IMG/VR virus record: IMGVR_UViG_3300046466_000027
Span: 1-41,780 of that record
DNA from: a virus
Direction: 5' to 3' (one strand)
DNA length: 41,780 bases
Below, piece by piece: positions 10,139 to 19,282 of this stretch; position 1 is the first letter of the stretch; each line of letters begins with the position of its first letter. A program made the translations under genes and the position numbers. The notes under the pieces are model-generated. The model was not told the origin of the DNA. It ran no database searches and was given only the letters and a program-made list of their open reading frames with translations.

Positions 10139-10612
10139 TTATTTTATCTCCTTCATCATTAATAAAAATGGCATCTTTCCAATGCCAAAATCTCCTATTT
10201 TTTGTTTTGGTTCAAATCCTAAAAATTGTAACCATTTTAAACTTTTCCAATTTCTTTCATCTACAAAATTGTAGACATATTTATAACCTTTACTCATGTC
10301 ATTTACCCATTTAGGACATTCTTTAATAAATTGTTTTGTATGTTTAAATAAATGTTCACTAGATAGTAACCACACTACGCCATAACCTTTTTCTTTTGAC
10401 GGAGTAGAACCAAACATTCCAATTACACCTTCTGATTTTGTTCCTATAATAGAATATATTTTTCCTTTTTTATGAGTAAATGGAACTATCAATGCTTCTA
10501 ACGGAGAAGCTCCATTGGAAGCCATAATTTCTTGTCTGTCACCTATTCTTATTTTAGGTGCTAATATTAAAGCATCATTTAATTCTGCTTTCCTAACGTA
10601 ATTTTCTTTCAT
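10139..10612 (-). CDS. GNAT-like internal protein (T7 gp13-like position)
   Basis: A 157-aa protein between the nozzle gene and the gp14-like gene, the place of T7 gp13 (internal virion protein A). The sequence looks like an acetyltransferase fold: residues about 55-90 (SIIGTKSEGVIGMFG, GYGVVWLLSSE) and 115-135 (NFVDERNWKSLKWLQFLGF) resemble the beta4/beta5 and C-terminal GNAT elements found in gp13-type proteins (DUF2833). Its enzymatic activity is unknown. The start overlaps the upstream stop by one base. Confidence 0.65.
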   Translation of the reverse strand: MKENYVRKAELNDALILAPKIRIGDRQEIMASNGASPLEALIVPFTHKKGKIYSIIGTKSEGVIGMFGSTPSKEKGYGVVWLLSSEHLFKHTKQFIKECPKWVNDMSKGYKYVYNFVDERNWKSLKWLQFLGFEPKQKIGDFGIGKMPFLLMMKEIK

Positions 10613-13122
10613 TAAATCCTTCTTGCTCTGTTATGGTAATAACCTTCAACCTCTGCACCTGCGATATATAAAGGTAAATGAGATGAAGATTTTATATCTA
10701 ATGTAAATTGTGTATTTTCAGCTTGAACTGGAACTCTTAACGTACCTGTAGCTATAGCAGGTTGGTTAACAATAGATGATGCTGTTCCAATCACATAACC
10801 ATTCATAATTGAAGTAGATGTATTTCTATTATTAGGAGTAACTTCTACTTGAAAAAATCCACTATTTTCAAAATTAAAAGATATATTTCTTATTTGGTAT
10901 CTACCAGAAGTAACTGCTACTAAACCTCTTCCTGTATTTTCTCTTACATATTGAGGTGATAATCTATATTTACTTTCGTATGGAACACCTATGTATAACG
11001 CTGTGTGATTTCCTTTTATTGTGTAAGTAGAACCTGATGTATTTGTTGCTGTGTAGTTATTACCATTAGTTCTATCTACTGCAATCAATCCAGTTTTTGC
11101 TCCATAAGGTGACGTAAACGTAGTTAATTTTGTTGTAGCATTATACGTTCCTGTAACGGAAGTTTTAAGGTCAAGATAAACTCCATGACCTATTGTAGTG
11201 TCTTTTAAATTTCTTAAATCAATTTTAAATAATTTTGTAGTTGTACCCTCAGAAGCTAATATATAAATATAACTTTCTAATGACATAGCACCTATAATTT
11301 TAGCACCAGTAAATGTCCATTTAGACCAAGCATTTTGAACTTTCTCACCACCATCAAAGAAATATTTATAGATATACATTGTGTTAGCAAATGTTGTAGA
11401 AACTGTACCACTATAAGGAGCTGTTTGACTGTCTGCTGTATCTGATACTAAAAATATTAATGTATCTTCTGTTGTGTTACTTACTATTTGATAACAATTT
11501 GTTGGTATTAAATTCTGTACTGACACTGTAATATCCATACCATCATTTGTTAACGTGTCATCATCAGCAAAATATTCTCTTATTGCAGTATTGTTAGTTC
11601 TAGCTTGTGCAAAATAAGCAAACTTACCTGCTGAAACTGGTGTTACTTTATCATCATGTTCAAATGAAGATGCCTCATTAAGTATAGCTGTTGTAGGAGA
11701 TATAGTTTCTCCTGCACTATCTAATTTGTATTGTGCTGTATCAGAAAATAATAATAAACTTTCATTAAATGATACTGAGTTTTTTAAAGTATTAACTTGT
11801 GTACCTGAAGCCGCAATATCTATTGGGTCTGTATCTAAAACTTGTGTAGATGTTGTTGCAAAGAAATTAAAGAAAGAAGCATTTTCTGTAAATACTAAAT
11901 TTTCACCAGACAATATGCCTAATCTATTTTTATAAAAAGTAAGGTTATTTATTTTTTTACTAACAAATGTAGGATTAGGATTGCTGTCAATATCGCCGCA
12001 AACTCTATCAGTCCAATCTAATTCTTTAAAAGTAAATGTACCATTATTATTATTAATCAATGCGTGAGGCATTGTAGAATTAGTTAAACCTACAGAAGTT
12101 GCAGGTGCAATAGTTTCATTCCACACACCAGACTTACCACTAAATTTTACATAATAATCAGATAAAGTATCTCCTTCTTCACCAGTTATTTTTATAATTA
12201 CATCTTTTTTTCCATAAAAAGGTAATTTACTAAAATCTTGAATTTCATCTCTAATAGCATACATAGCTGTGTTACCAGAACCATCTGATGTTGTGATAGA
12301 ATAATCTGCTAATGTATTAGGTGATGATACTGTACCTGTAGGTTTTCCATAAATAACACTATCAAATTGTTCAAAACTAAAATGAGAATTAATCCCTGAA
12401 TAATTTATTAAACCTTGTGATGTAGATAAAGTTGCACCTGTATCTGTTCTTACAGTTTTAAATCCAATACCATTTGCACTTCCGTCCCAATGAGAACTAG
12501 ACGTACCTCTTAAAAGAATATCAGTAATTTTATTTGTATCTCTAAATTTTGCGTCTGTAGAAGCATCATTACCAGTAGGTAATTGAAATATAACTTCATG
12601 TTCATAAGACATGTTAGGGTGATTTAAAGCTACTTTATATTCCCTACCATAATTAGTTAGTTTACAAACAATTAAAAATTCTTCTACTTTTGCCGCAGAG
12701 TTAGTGCTATCTGCTGTTACTGTAGTTGCTGTATTTGCTATAAATGTATAATCAGCAATATTAACTAATTTAAAATTTTCTCTAGGATTTGTAGATGTTA
12801 AATAACTTGAACCACTTTGTATGGTAACAGTTTTTGCATTACCATCTAAATCAAATACTTTAATCCCACCATTATAAATAGCAACAATATATTGATTATC
12901 TGCATCTCTTTGTATTTGCCAAAATTTTGTTTTATTAGAATATATGTTTGAAGCATCAACTGTTTTTACAAAATCTAAAGGTGGTCTTTTTGACAAACCT
13001 TCAACTAAAGTGTTTTGTAAATTAACTTGGTCTTCAGCTTGATTAATCCCTCTTTGTGTGGGTGTCTGTTGAGACATGCCATTTAAGAAATTAGGAATAG
13101 ATTGTGAAACAACGCCACCCAT
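10612..13122 (-). CDS. Tail tubular protein B / nozzle (T7 gp12-like)
   Basis: An 836-aa protein close to T7 gp12 (794 aa) in size and position. The N-terminus (VSQSIPNFLNGMSQQTPTQR) is the typical gp12 opening (SIPNLLNGVSQQ type), followed by the beta-rich body of nozzle proteins. It closes the tail tube beneath the gatekeeper ring. The gene lies 2 bp after the tail tubular A gene. Confidence 0.92.
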   Translation of the reverse strand: MGGVVSQSIPNFLNGMSQQTPTQRGINQAEDQVNLQNTLVEGLSKRPPLDFVKTVDASNIYSNKTKFWQIQRDADNQYIVAIYNGGIKVFDLDGNAKTVTIQSGSSYLTSTNPRENFKLVNIADYTFIANTATTVTADSTNSAAKVEEFLIVCKLTNYGREYKVALNHPNMSYEHEVIFQLPTGNDASTDAKFRDTNKITDILLRGTSSSHWDGSANGIGFKTVRTDTGATLSTSQGLINYSGINSHFSFEQFDSVIYGKPTGTVSSPNTLADYSITTSDGSGNTAMYAIRDEIQDFSKLPFYGKKDVIIKITGEEGDTLSDYYVKFSGKSGVWNETIAPATSVGLTNSTMPHALINNNNGTFTFKELDWTDRVCGDIDSNPNPTFVSKKINNLTFYKNRLGILSGENLVFTENASFFNFFATTSTQVLDTDPIDIAASGTQVNTLKNSVSFNESLLLFSDTAQYKLDSAGETISPTTAILNEASSFEHDDKVTPVSAGKFAYFAQARTNNTAIREYFADDDTLTNDGMDITVSVQNLIPTNCYQIVSNTTEDTLIFLVSDTADSQTAPYSGTVSTTFANTMYIYKYFFDGGEKVQNAWSKWTFTGAKIIGAMSLESYIYILASEGTTTKLFKIDLRNLKDTTIGHGVYLDLKTSVTGTYNATTKLTTFTSPYGAKTGLIAVDRTNGNNYTATNTSGSTYTIKGNHTALYIGVPYESKYRLSPQYVRENTGRGLVAVTSGRYQIRNISFNFENSGFFQVEVTPNNRNTSTSIMNGYVIGTASSIVNQPAIATGTLRVPVQAENTQFTLDIKSSSHLPLYIAGAEVEGYYHNRARRI

Positions 13123-13124
13123 AA

Positions 13125-13733
13125 TTAATAATTCCTTCTAGTAGGTCTATGTATTATAGAAAATGTGTTGCTGTCTCCGTCAAGTATATTAACATCACTT
13201 TCTTGGCTATCTGCTTGATGAAATGCCATTAATGCTTCATTTTCATCTTGACCTATTAATTTAGTTATTTCAGCATCACCAACAAATCTTGCCGCAAATC
13301 TTCTAGCCGCTTTCATTGTAATATATTGTCTAGCGTATTCTGGTAAATGTTCAAATTGTTGTACTAAAACTATATCAACTGAAGCAGGTGCAGAAGTAAA
13401 CACATCTGTATGATTATCTAAATCATATAAATAACCATTTCTTAGTGTAAAGTTTAAATATCTGTATTGAGAATTTGCGTCAAGTTTTACGCAGTTTGAA
13501 GGAAGGGGAACTTTATTATTACTGTCTAATGATAAAGAGGAATAATTAACATGAGTGTTAAAATTCCACCCTTGTGATTGAATTGACATAGATGTTTCAT
13601 TAAGAATATTTTTTGCTGTACTTACATCAACTGTAGTAGTTCCAGTAATACTGTTCACTGGTGCTTCTCCGATTGTAGAGAGCATTATATTTACAGCTTG
13701 TAATTCGCTAGTAGGTGTAATTTGTGTTGCCAT
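13125..13733 (-). CDS. Tail tubular protein A / gatekeeper (T7 gp11-like)
   Basis: A 202-aa protein matching T7 gp11 (196 aa). The start SELQAVNIMLSTIGEAPVNS is a strongly conserved signature, as is the C-terminal part (QYITMKAARRFAARFVGD). It forms the dodecameric ring joining portal to nozzle. It is the first gene after the capsid terminator. Confidence 0.95.
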   Translation of the reverse strand: MATQITPTSELQAVNIMLSTIGEAPVNSITGTTTVDVSTAKNILNETSMSIQSQGWNFNTHVNYSSLSLDSNNKVPLPSNCVKLDANSQYRYLNFTLRNGYLYDLDNHTDVFTSAPASVDIVLVQQFEHLPEYARQYITMKAARRFAARFVGDAEITKLIGQDENEALMAFHQADSQESDVNILDGDSNTFSIIHRPTRRNY

Positions 13734-13761
13734 CTGTGCCTTTGTTTAAATTTTAAAAGAA

Positions 13762-13798
13762 CACTGGGCGGATTGTCATTGTTAATCTCCGCCCAATG
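13762..13798 (-). terminator. Intrinsic terminator downstream of the capsid gene
   Basis: On the minus strand an 11-bp stem (CAUUGGGCGGA / UCCGCCCAGUG) with a 15-nt loop is followed shortly by a U-rich stretch (UUCUUUUAAAA). It starts 24 bp after the capsid stop. T7 has its terminator T-phi in the same place, downstream of gene 10. This would give an abundant capsid transcript with partial read-through to the tail genes. Confidence 0.8.
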
Positions 13799-13821
13799 TA
13801 AGTAAAAAACGTAATTAAATA

Positions 13822-14799
13822 TTACGCTTCTTTGATACCGACTGCCGCTTCTGGTCTTAATACACCATGACCCATGCTGTATTTAGCAACCATTAACGTA
13901 CCTTGTCTTCTAATGTCGTACTCTTTTTCAACAGCTAAATCCATTAGCTTAACAGTTCCTACTGCTGAAGGGTGAGAGACAAGAGCAACAAAGTTTGATA
14001 AGTTAACCGCTTGTGGTTTACTGCCACCATTAGTAGCTGAACCTGCATCAGGTAGAGCTGTTGTAATGTTAGCAGACACAAAGTGAGGAACTGGTACTAA
14101 TTCAATTCCTGCAATTTTGTGAACTTTACCTTCAGCGATTGAACCATTACCACTGAAATCAACATTCACTGCGTTTGTAGCGTTTGCTAATTTGTAGTAT
14201 TCTTCCAATCTCATAAAGCATTTTCTGCCTTCTGAAGGAACATAATTTGCATCAAGTTCTTTAGCCGCCGCAAAGATTGCATCAATCATTGCATTAGCCG
14301 CAGTAGCATCTGTAGAAGATGCGATACCTGTGTTAGTTATGTTAGTTGTTGCGTCTCCGCCTGTAACACTAGCTGATGCTAGTGATGCTTGACCGATTGT
14401 TTGTAAGATGTGCTTATCTTTTTGAAAAGCCAATGCTCTCCCCATTTCAAGTGAGTAAGCATTTCTTACGTCCCAATGCGATTTAGCTTCCTCGATATTC
14501 GATACGAATACAGAAGATATTAAAAGGTCATTAATTGTAATAACCTTTTCGTTTGCGTTAACATCTGAACCTGTAATTTCAGTTCCAACTGCGTGATACT
14601 CAGCCGCTATTCTCCCTAAAACTGGGAAAGTTGCTGATTTTCCAGAAGATATACTTCTAGTCATATCTGCACCTGCTGTTCTTGAAGTTCTATCAAATGA
14701 AGTAATTACTTCACCTGCGAATACTTTTAGAAACAGGGCATCATCACGAGTTCCACCAGAATTAGCATTTCCAAATTTAACTGGACTTGCGTTTGCCAT
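13822..14799 (-). CDS. Major capsid protein (T7 gp10A-like)
   Basis: A 325-aa HK97-fold capsid protein with the T7-type sequence pattern: DDALFLKVFAGEVITSFDRT near the N-terminus, then SGKSATFPVLGR and the E-loop region (GTEITGSD). The ATG has a strong ribosome site (AAAGGAG, 8 nt upstream), as expected for the most expressed gene. A terminator follows. No sign of a frameshifted minor form was seen. Confidence 0.95.
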   Translation of the reverse strand: MANASPVKFGNANSGGTRDDALFLKVFAGEVITSFDRTSRTAGADMTRSISSGKSATFPVLGRIAAEYHAVGTEITGSDVNANEKVITINDLLISSVFVSNIEEAKSHWDVRNAYSLEMGRALAFQKDKHILQTIGQASLASASVTGGDATTNITNTGIASSTDATAANAMIDAIFAAAKELDANYVPSEGRKCFMRLEEYYKLANATNAVNVDFSGNGSIAEGKVHKIAGIELVPVPHFVSANITTALPDAGSATNGGSKPQAVNLSNFVALVSHPSAVGTVKLMDLAVEKEYDIRRQGTLMVAKYSMGHGVLRPEAAVGIKEA

Positions 14800-14937
14800 A
14801 GTAGTTCTCCTTTATTTATGACGTTTGTTTATAAAAGCCTCTTCAATAAAGTTATTTAGTCAAGATTGTCCTCCGCAGAGGGTCAAGTTATTTGGCTAAA
14901 TTAAAGTTGGCAGTTGCCACGCATTAGCGTTGCACAA
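14800..14937 (-). other. Capsid mRNA leader with hairpins
   Basis: A 138-bp gap between the small gene ending at 14938 and the capsid ATG. On the minus strand it carries a hairpin formed by GUUG/CAAC with an inner ACGC UAAU GCGU stem (14913-14938). A second short hairpin, CCUC UGCG GAGG, lies at 14870-14881. No promoter of the phage consensus is visible. The hairpins may stabilise or process the capsid message; this is inferred from position only. Confidence 0.4.
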
Positions 14938-15090
14938 CTATTGTTTGTTTTTCAACATTTCTTGATATTTCTTTTTTTGGTCATCAGAAGCTACACCTGA
15001 TTTTACCATAGCTTCTAAATTTTTAAAGTTCCTGCTGTTGATGTTTGTTTTAGCAATACTCATTGCACTATCATCTGAACCCATGCACAT
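14938..15090 (-). CDS. Small hypothetical protein
   Basis: A 50-aa ORF (starts MCMGSDDSAMSIAKTNIN, ends EMLKNKQ), polar and probably helical. It starts 2 bp after the upstream basic gene and ends where the capsid leader begins. Tight packing inside the structural operon and ordinary codon use support a real gene. Function not recognised; it may be a minor head component. Confidence 0.55.
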   Translation of the reverse strand: MCMGSDDSAMSIAKTNINSRNFKNLEAMVKSGVASDDQKKKYQEMLKNKQ

Positions 15091-15092
15091 AA

Positions 15093-15224
15093 TTATTTTT
15101 TCTTTTTAAAACCTGATTTCATGTTTGAATATGCTTTTGCACTTATAGTGCTTTTACTTTTTGGACGTGATGTTCCTGCTCGTTTTCTTTTGTTTATGTT
15201 TCCATAAAGACTATTTTTTGTCAT
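15093..15224 (-). CDS. Small basic protein
   Basis: A 43-aa, strongly basic ORF (MTKNSLYGNINKRKRAGTSR, ending SGFKKKK). Its start overlaps the end of the preceding gene by 14 nt. Charge and place between scaffold and capsid suggest a nucleic-acid-binding head protein, but this is a guess from composition. Confidence 0.55.
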   Translation of the reverse strand: MTKNSLYGNINKRKRAGTSRPKSKSTISAKAYSNMKSGFKKKK

Positions 15225-15435
15225 CTTTTTTTTCCTTTAATGTTTTTTCTGTTATTTTATCTAATTCAAAAATTGCAGATTTTGCATGAACCAATTTATC
15301 AAATTGTGTTTTTAAAGTTTTAATAAAATTATCATGGTCTGCAACACCTACAGCTTTTTGTAAAAACGTGTCAATAACGGCAGTGCTTTCAGCTACTTCT
15401 GCCTCATACAATTTTCTTAATGCTATTATCCACAT
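15211..15435 (-). CDS. Hypothetical helical protein
   Basis: A 74-aa protein, mostly amphipathic helix (IIALRKLYEAEVAESTAVID, LDKITEKTLKEKKDDKK). It begins 1 bp after the scaffold stop. It has no recognised family; its location between scaffold and capsid suggests a head assembly role. Confidence 0.6.
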   Translation of the reverse strand: MWIIALRKLYEAEVAESTAVIDTFLQKAVGVADHDNFIKTLKTQFDKLVHAKSAIFELDKITEKTLKEKKDDKK

Positions 15436-15436
15436 A

Positions 15437-16195
15437 TTAAAGCTCTGATTTAGAAAGTTTTTCTTTTACTAAAGATTGATAAGCAGGGTCTTTTTGATAC
15501 CTGTCATCACTCATAGCTCTTGTAACTTCAGCCCAAGATTTATAACCATCTTGTCCTGTAATTGTACCTTTGCCTTCTACAAGACTTGGTTCATTACCAT
15601 TTGCACTTTCAAATTTAGCTTTTAATCCTGCTATTGCTAACTTTGCAGTTTCAACATCTTTTGAATTAACTGCTGTATTGTAAGCAACCTTCTCTTGTTC
15701 GGTCATATTATCTGCCGCCCATGAAGTCATTTCATTATAAGCATCATTGCCACCTGCTATTTCTTTTAATGAATTAGCTTGTTGGTCAGCTAATGCTTTT
15801 TGACCTTCAATAAATTGATTTACATAATCTTTAGGTATACCTGCTTTCTCTAAAGCATCATACGATTTAGCATCTAGTTCACCTTTTTCTGCATATTCAG
15901 CAGACAGAGTTTCCATATTTAACCCTGCGGTTTCAACTGCTTTTTCAGCTATTTCTAAATCATTTTTTGATTCAGTTTTAGTTTCATTTTCTTTTAAAGT
16001 AGCTTCTTTAGAAGGGTCTACTTCAGAAGTTTGTTCACCAAGTTTTTTTTCTAATTCTGAATATGACTTTGCTAAATCTTCAACACTGTTAAATTTTTCA
16101 GGTAAGCCTTCAGGTTTACTTTGTGTGGACTTTTCTTCTACTGGCTTTTCGCTAGTAGTTTCTTCTTCTTTATTTATTGTTACTTGTTCTACCAT
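15437..16195 (-). CDS. Capsid assembly scaffold (T7 gp9-like)
   Basis: A 252-aa acidic, low-complexity protein between portal and capsid. Many Glu, Lys and Ser residues fill the first 100 residues (EEETTSEKPVEEKSTQSKPE) and the C-terminal half is helical (YKSWAEVTRAMSDDRYQKDP). This composition and position are those of T7 gp9-type scaffolds, which line the procapsid and then leave. Confidence 0.85.
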   Translation of the reverse strand: MVEQVTINKEEETTSEKPVEEKSTQSKPEGLPEKFNSVEDLAKSYSELEKKLGEQTSEVDPSKEATLKENETKTESKNDLEIAEKAVETAGLNMETLSAEYAEKGELDAKSYDALEKAGIPKDYVNQFIEGQKALADQQANSLKEIAGGNDAYNEMTSWAADNMTEQEKVAYNTAVNSKDVETAKLAIAGLKAKFESANGNEPSLVEGKGTITGQDGYKSWAEVTRAMSDDRYQKDPAYQSLVKEKLSKSEL

Positions 16196-16207
16196 ATTTC
16201 CTCTTTA

Positions 16208-17767
16208 TTATTGTGGTTTAGTTACATTGTTAGCGACTTGCGGAATAGCTTTCTCTGCCATTTGCATCATTTGCTGTTCTTGCATTTGTTCTTGTTGTGC
16301 CGCTTGTTCTTGTGCTAGTTGCTCTTGTGATTTTAATAGACCATCTGTATCTATCCCTAAACCAATAGCGATACGTTTTATTAAATCATCAGGGTTTAAC
16401 GCCTGTACAACTTGCGGATTTATTTGTGCAAGATTTCCTATCTCTGCAACAAATTCTCTTAATTTTTGTAAATCATTACCTCTACCTAATGCTTCAATAC
16501 CAGTTATGATAGTTGGTTGAACTGTACCTTTAGGTAGTTTTGGAATTTCATTTGCTTGTTCCATTCTTTTCATCAATATAGAAACTAATGGAAGTTGAAA
16601 CTCTTGAGATAACAATGAATATATACCACCCATAGCAGTTTCTAATTGTTCTGCCATGTATCTAATTTCTTGTGCTGTTACTCTTTCTGCATCTCTTTGT
16701 ATAGCTGTGTGTAATAAGAATGCGTAAGACATTCTCTCTTCTAATTTAGCAATAGATTTTTCTACTACTTGTAAATCATATTGTTTTTGTGCTTGTAATA
16801 CTGAAACATCATCTTGCGTTCCTGTAATAATATCACCATTTCTAGTTTGTGCTAAATCCTTTTTTCTAGTTACACTGTTAGGTCTAACCATAAATACTAC
16901 TTTAGATGAAGCCGCCGCACTTTCTACAAGTGCTTGTGATAAACCTTCAAGAGATTTTAAATCACCTAAAAATTCTTCTACATATCCTCTGCCGTAATCT
17001 TCGTTGTCAACTCTTACCATTCTTAATGCTTGGTAAGGCATTCTATCTTTTTTAAAAGTACCTTCACTATCAGGAATTTTAATTCCGTTTACTTCTTGAC
17101 ACACATAAAATTCATTTTCATTTAATTTATAAATATGTGTATATAATTCTATATCATCATCTGTTTTATAATCTGGGTCTTGTATAACTTGTGCCGCTAC
17201 TTCTTTACCTAAAGATAATATACTTGCTTTTTCACAAATAATTATTTCTAGTATATTTCCTGAAGCATCTCTTCTAACTACATATTGAGTTAAAGGAAAC
17301 ACTCTCATGCTACCTTTTTTAGGTAAATAAGTTAATACGTTTCCACCAACTATTAAATGTTTTAATGCTTCAAATACTGAAACTCTTAATGCAAGTTGTT
17401 CAATTTTACCTGACACTTCTTTTTCTATTACAGACAAAGACTTTTCTATATCAGTCTTCATTTCTTTATTTTCTTCTAATTCTTTTTTAGCGTCACCTGT
17501 AATTGATAATCTAAAAAATGGGGAGTTTGGGGGAAGCAATAATAAAAGAAGTTTACTTGCTAAATTGTTGACACCTCTTGCACCAACTGATTGAAAGGGA
17601 TTGTATAAATCACTTGATGATGTAAAACCTTCTGGTTTTATAAGTGATGGAATAGTTAGTTCACTGCATTCTTCAGCTCTATCTAAATAATGTTCTCTGT
17701 CACTTTGTAACTTATTGTATCGTTCTTTTGCTGTATTTGCTTTTTGTAAACTACCTGCGTATTCCAT
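16208..17767 (-). CDS. Portal / head-tail connector (T7 gp8-like)
   Basis: A 519-aa portal protein (T7 gp8: 536 aa). Typical patterns are present: ERYNKLQSDREHYLDRAEEC at the N-terminus, NPFQSVGARGVNNLASKLL, and the ERVTAQEIRYMAEQLETAMG helix. The C-terminus is a Gln-rich tail (EQAAQQEQMQEQQMMQM). It forms the dodecameric DNA channel on which terminase docks. Confidence 0.95.
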   Translation of the reverse strand: MEYAGSLQKANTAKERYNKLQSDREHYLDRAEECSELTIPSLIKPEGFTSSSDLYNPFQSVGARGVNNLASKLLLLLLPPNSPFFRLSITGDAKKELEENKEMKTDIEKSLSVIEKEVSGKIEQLALRVSVFEALKHLIVGGNVLTYLPKKGSMRVFPLTQYVVRRDASGNILEIIICEKASILSLGKEVAAQVIQDPDYKTDDDIELYTHIYKLNENEFYVCQEVNGIKIPDSEGTFKKDRMPYQALRMVRVDNEDYGRGYVEEFLGDLKSLEGLSQALVESAAASSKVVFMVRPNSVTRKKDLAQTRNGDIITGTQDDVSVLQAQKQYDLQVVEKSIAKLEERMSYAFLLHTAIQRDAERVTAQEIRYMAEQLETAMGGIYSLLSQEFQLPLVSILMKRMEQANEIPKLPKGTVQPTIITGIEALGRGNDLQKLREFVAEIGNLAQINPQVVQALNPDDLIKRIAIGLGIDTDGLLKSQEQLAQEQAAQQEQMQEQQMMQMAEKAIPQVANNVTKPQ

Positions 17768-17771
17768 TTAT

Positions 17772-17975
17772 TTATGGTGTTGTGTAAGTAGATATGTTTA
17801 AACCTGAAGAAGTATTTAAAGAACTTGTACCTGATTTCTTTACTTTCTTCTTTTTAATGTTTAAATCCTGTTCATTTGCCTTCATTAGCTCTGGTGCTTT
17901 CTCTGGAGCAACATCTTGTCTCACAGGTTGCGGAGCAGGTTTAGGAGCAGGAGGTGTAGGTGTTGACATACACAT
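17772..17975 (-). CDS. Small Pro-rich hypothetical protein
   Basis: A 67-aa protein: a Pro/Ala-rich N-terminus (TPTPPAPKPAPQPVRQDV), then a Lys-rich centre (NIKKKKVKKSGTSS). It starts one base after the previous stop and lies 4 bp before portal. It appears intrinsically disordered. No family recognised; probably a minor head or assembly component. Confidence 0.55.
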   Translation of the reverse strand: MCMSTPTPPAPKPAPQPVRQDVAPEKAPELMKANEQDLNIKKKKVKKSGTSSLNTSSGLNISTYTTP

Positions 17976-17976
17976 A

Positions 17977-18162
17977 TTATTTATCAGCCCTTTCTTTAAG
18001 TGTGTTAATAAAATTTACTACGTCCCTTTGACCTGCTTTAAAATAAATAGTTTTACTATCATCTTTTAAATCAGGAGACTTTTCAGGGTAAACTTTGTTT
18101 AATAACTTAACTAAGTCATCAACTTTTTCAGGTAAGATTATATCTTCCATAATGTTTTTCAT
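17977..18162 (-). CDS. Small hypothetical protein, first gene of the structural operon
   Basis: A 61-aa acidic/basic helical protein. The ATG at 18162 directly abuts the predicted +1 of the phage promoter (TTTTAG then ATG), so this start would give an almost leaderless message. A second in-frame ATG at 18150 (MEDIILPEK) would leave a short leader and may be the true start. No family recognised. Confidence 0.55.
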   Translation of the reverse strand: MKNIMEDIILPEKVDDLVKLLNKVYPEKSPDLKDDSKTIYFKAGQRDVVNFINTLKERADK

Positions 18163-18180
18163 CTAAAAGTGTAAGATTAC
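18163..18180 (-). promoter_or_regulatory. Phage RNA polymerase promoter for the structural operon
   Basis: The minus strand reads GTAATCTTACACTTTTAG, matching the core TTACACTTTTAG of the other copies. It overlaps the last codon of nrdB and precedes the portal-capsid operon, the boundary where T7 has its class III promoters. Confidence 0.65.
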
Positions 18181-19127
18181 TCCCAAAGATTACCTGTTAC
18201 AGTACCTTTGTTGTATTCAGTTGCCCTGTTTTCAAAGAAATTAGCATGTTCTACGCCATTTAATACCCAATCTAACCATGATAACGGATTGTCTTTTACA
18301 CCATAATTAGGTTTTAAAGATAATTGAAGTAGTCTTCTATCAGCAATGTATCTAATATACTCTTTAACTTCATCAGCTTTTAATCCTCTAATACCACCCA
18401 TAGAAAAAGCTAAATCAATAAACTTATCTTCAAGGTCAACCATATCTCTAGCTGTTTGATAGATACTTGCTTTAAATTTTTCTGTCCAAATATTAGGGTT
18501 TTCTTTTACTAACTGATGAAACAATTTAATCATACTTTCAACATGATGTGTTTCATCTCTGATAGACCAAGTTACTATCTGGCACATTCCTTTCATTCTT
18601 CCATATCTTTGAAAGTTAAGTAGCATTACAAATGAAGCAAACAACTGTAAGCCTTCACCAAACGCAGAAAAACAAGCCATCTCTCTAGCTAATCCTTCAA
18701 TGCCCTTGCCTTTTGATGCAAACAAATATTCATGTTTGTCAGACATTTCTTTGTATTCTTGAAACGCTTTGTATTCTTTATCAGGTAAACCTATTGTGTC
18801 ATTTAATAATGAATAACTATGTGCATGGTTTGCTTCACTAGAAGCTATTGCAGATAACATCATTCTAACTTCAGGTGGTTTAAATTGTGGAATATATTTA
18901 TCTAAATATGCTTGTGCTATATCAACATCTCCTTGTGTAAAGAATTTCAATATCTGTCCTATTAAATTTTTTTCTTCCGCACTTAATCTTTCATTCCAAT
19001 CTCTTACATCTTCATGCAATGGAACTTCACTAGGTAGCCAGTGCATTTTTTGTTGCATGTCGTATGATTGAAATGCCCATTCGTAATCAAATGGTTTATA
19101 GTATGCTCTCTTCTTAAATAAACTCAT
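18177..19127 (-). CDS. nrdB: Class I ribonucleotide reductase, beta subunit
   Basis: The radical-generating subunit that, with NrdA, makes deoxyribonucleotides from ribonucleotides. Diiron and radical residues are visible: SEANHAHSYSLL (Glu, His ligands and the radical Tyr), FGEGLQLF (Glu), RDETHHVESM (Glu, His). I start it at the ATG at 19127 (MSLFKKRAYYKPFDYEW) and not further upstream. That ATG overlaps the stop of the small membrane gene (ATGA) and gives a normal beta-subunit start. The radical Tyr argues for a tyrosyl-radical enzyme. Confidence 0.93.
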   Translation of the reverse strand: MSLFKKRAYYKPFDYEWAFQSYDMQQKMHWLPSEVPLHEDVRDWNERLSAEEKNLIGQILKFFTQGDVDIAQAYLDKYIPQFKPPEVRMMLSAIASSEANHAHSYSLLNDTIGLPDKEYKAFQEYKEMSDKHEYLFASKGKGIEGLAREMACFSAFGEGLQLFASFVMLLNFQRYGRMKGMCQIVTWSIRDETHHVESMIKLFHQLVKENPNIWTEKFKASIYQTARDMVDLEDKFIDLAFSMGGIRGLKADEVKEYIRYIADRRLLQLSLKPNYGVKDNPLSWLDWVLNGVEHANFFENRATEYNKGTVTGNLWE

Positions 19128-19282
19128 CTTAGTAACTCTACTCCCTCTATTATAATTATTATTAATAACTCCACTGCTAGGATTGTATGATACACAGTCC
19201 ATAACACTGATTGTTTTACTTTTCTTTTACGTCTCTTCTTTCGTGGTTTATCAAAACCATCAAAAATACTATTGTCTGTCAT
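19124..19282 (-). CDS. Small membrane protein between nrdA and nrdB
   Basis: A 52-aa ORF tied to both neighbours: its ATG overlaps the nrdA stop (TAATG) and its TGA overlaps the nrdB ATG. The N-terminus is acidic, then very basic (DKPRKKRRKRKVKQ). It is followed by one strong transmembrane helix (VLWTVYHTILAVELLIIIII). It has the shape of a single-pass membrane peptide with a cytoplasmic basic arm. No homologue recognised. Coupling to the reductase genes is direct; any functional link is inference. Confidence 0.65.
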   Translation of the reverse strand: MTDNSIFDGFDKPRKKRRKRKVKQSVLWTVYHTILAVELLIIIIIEGVELLR

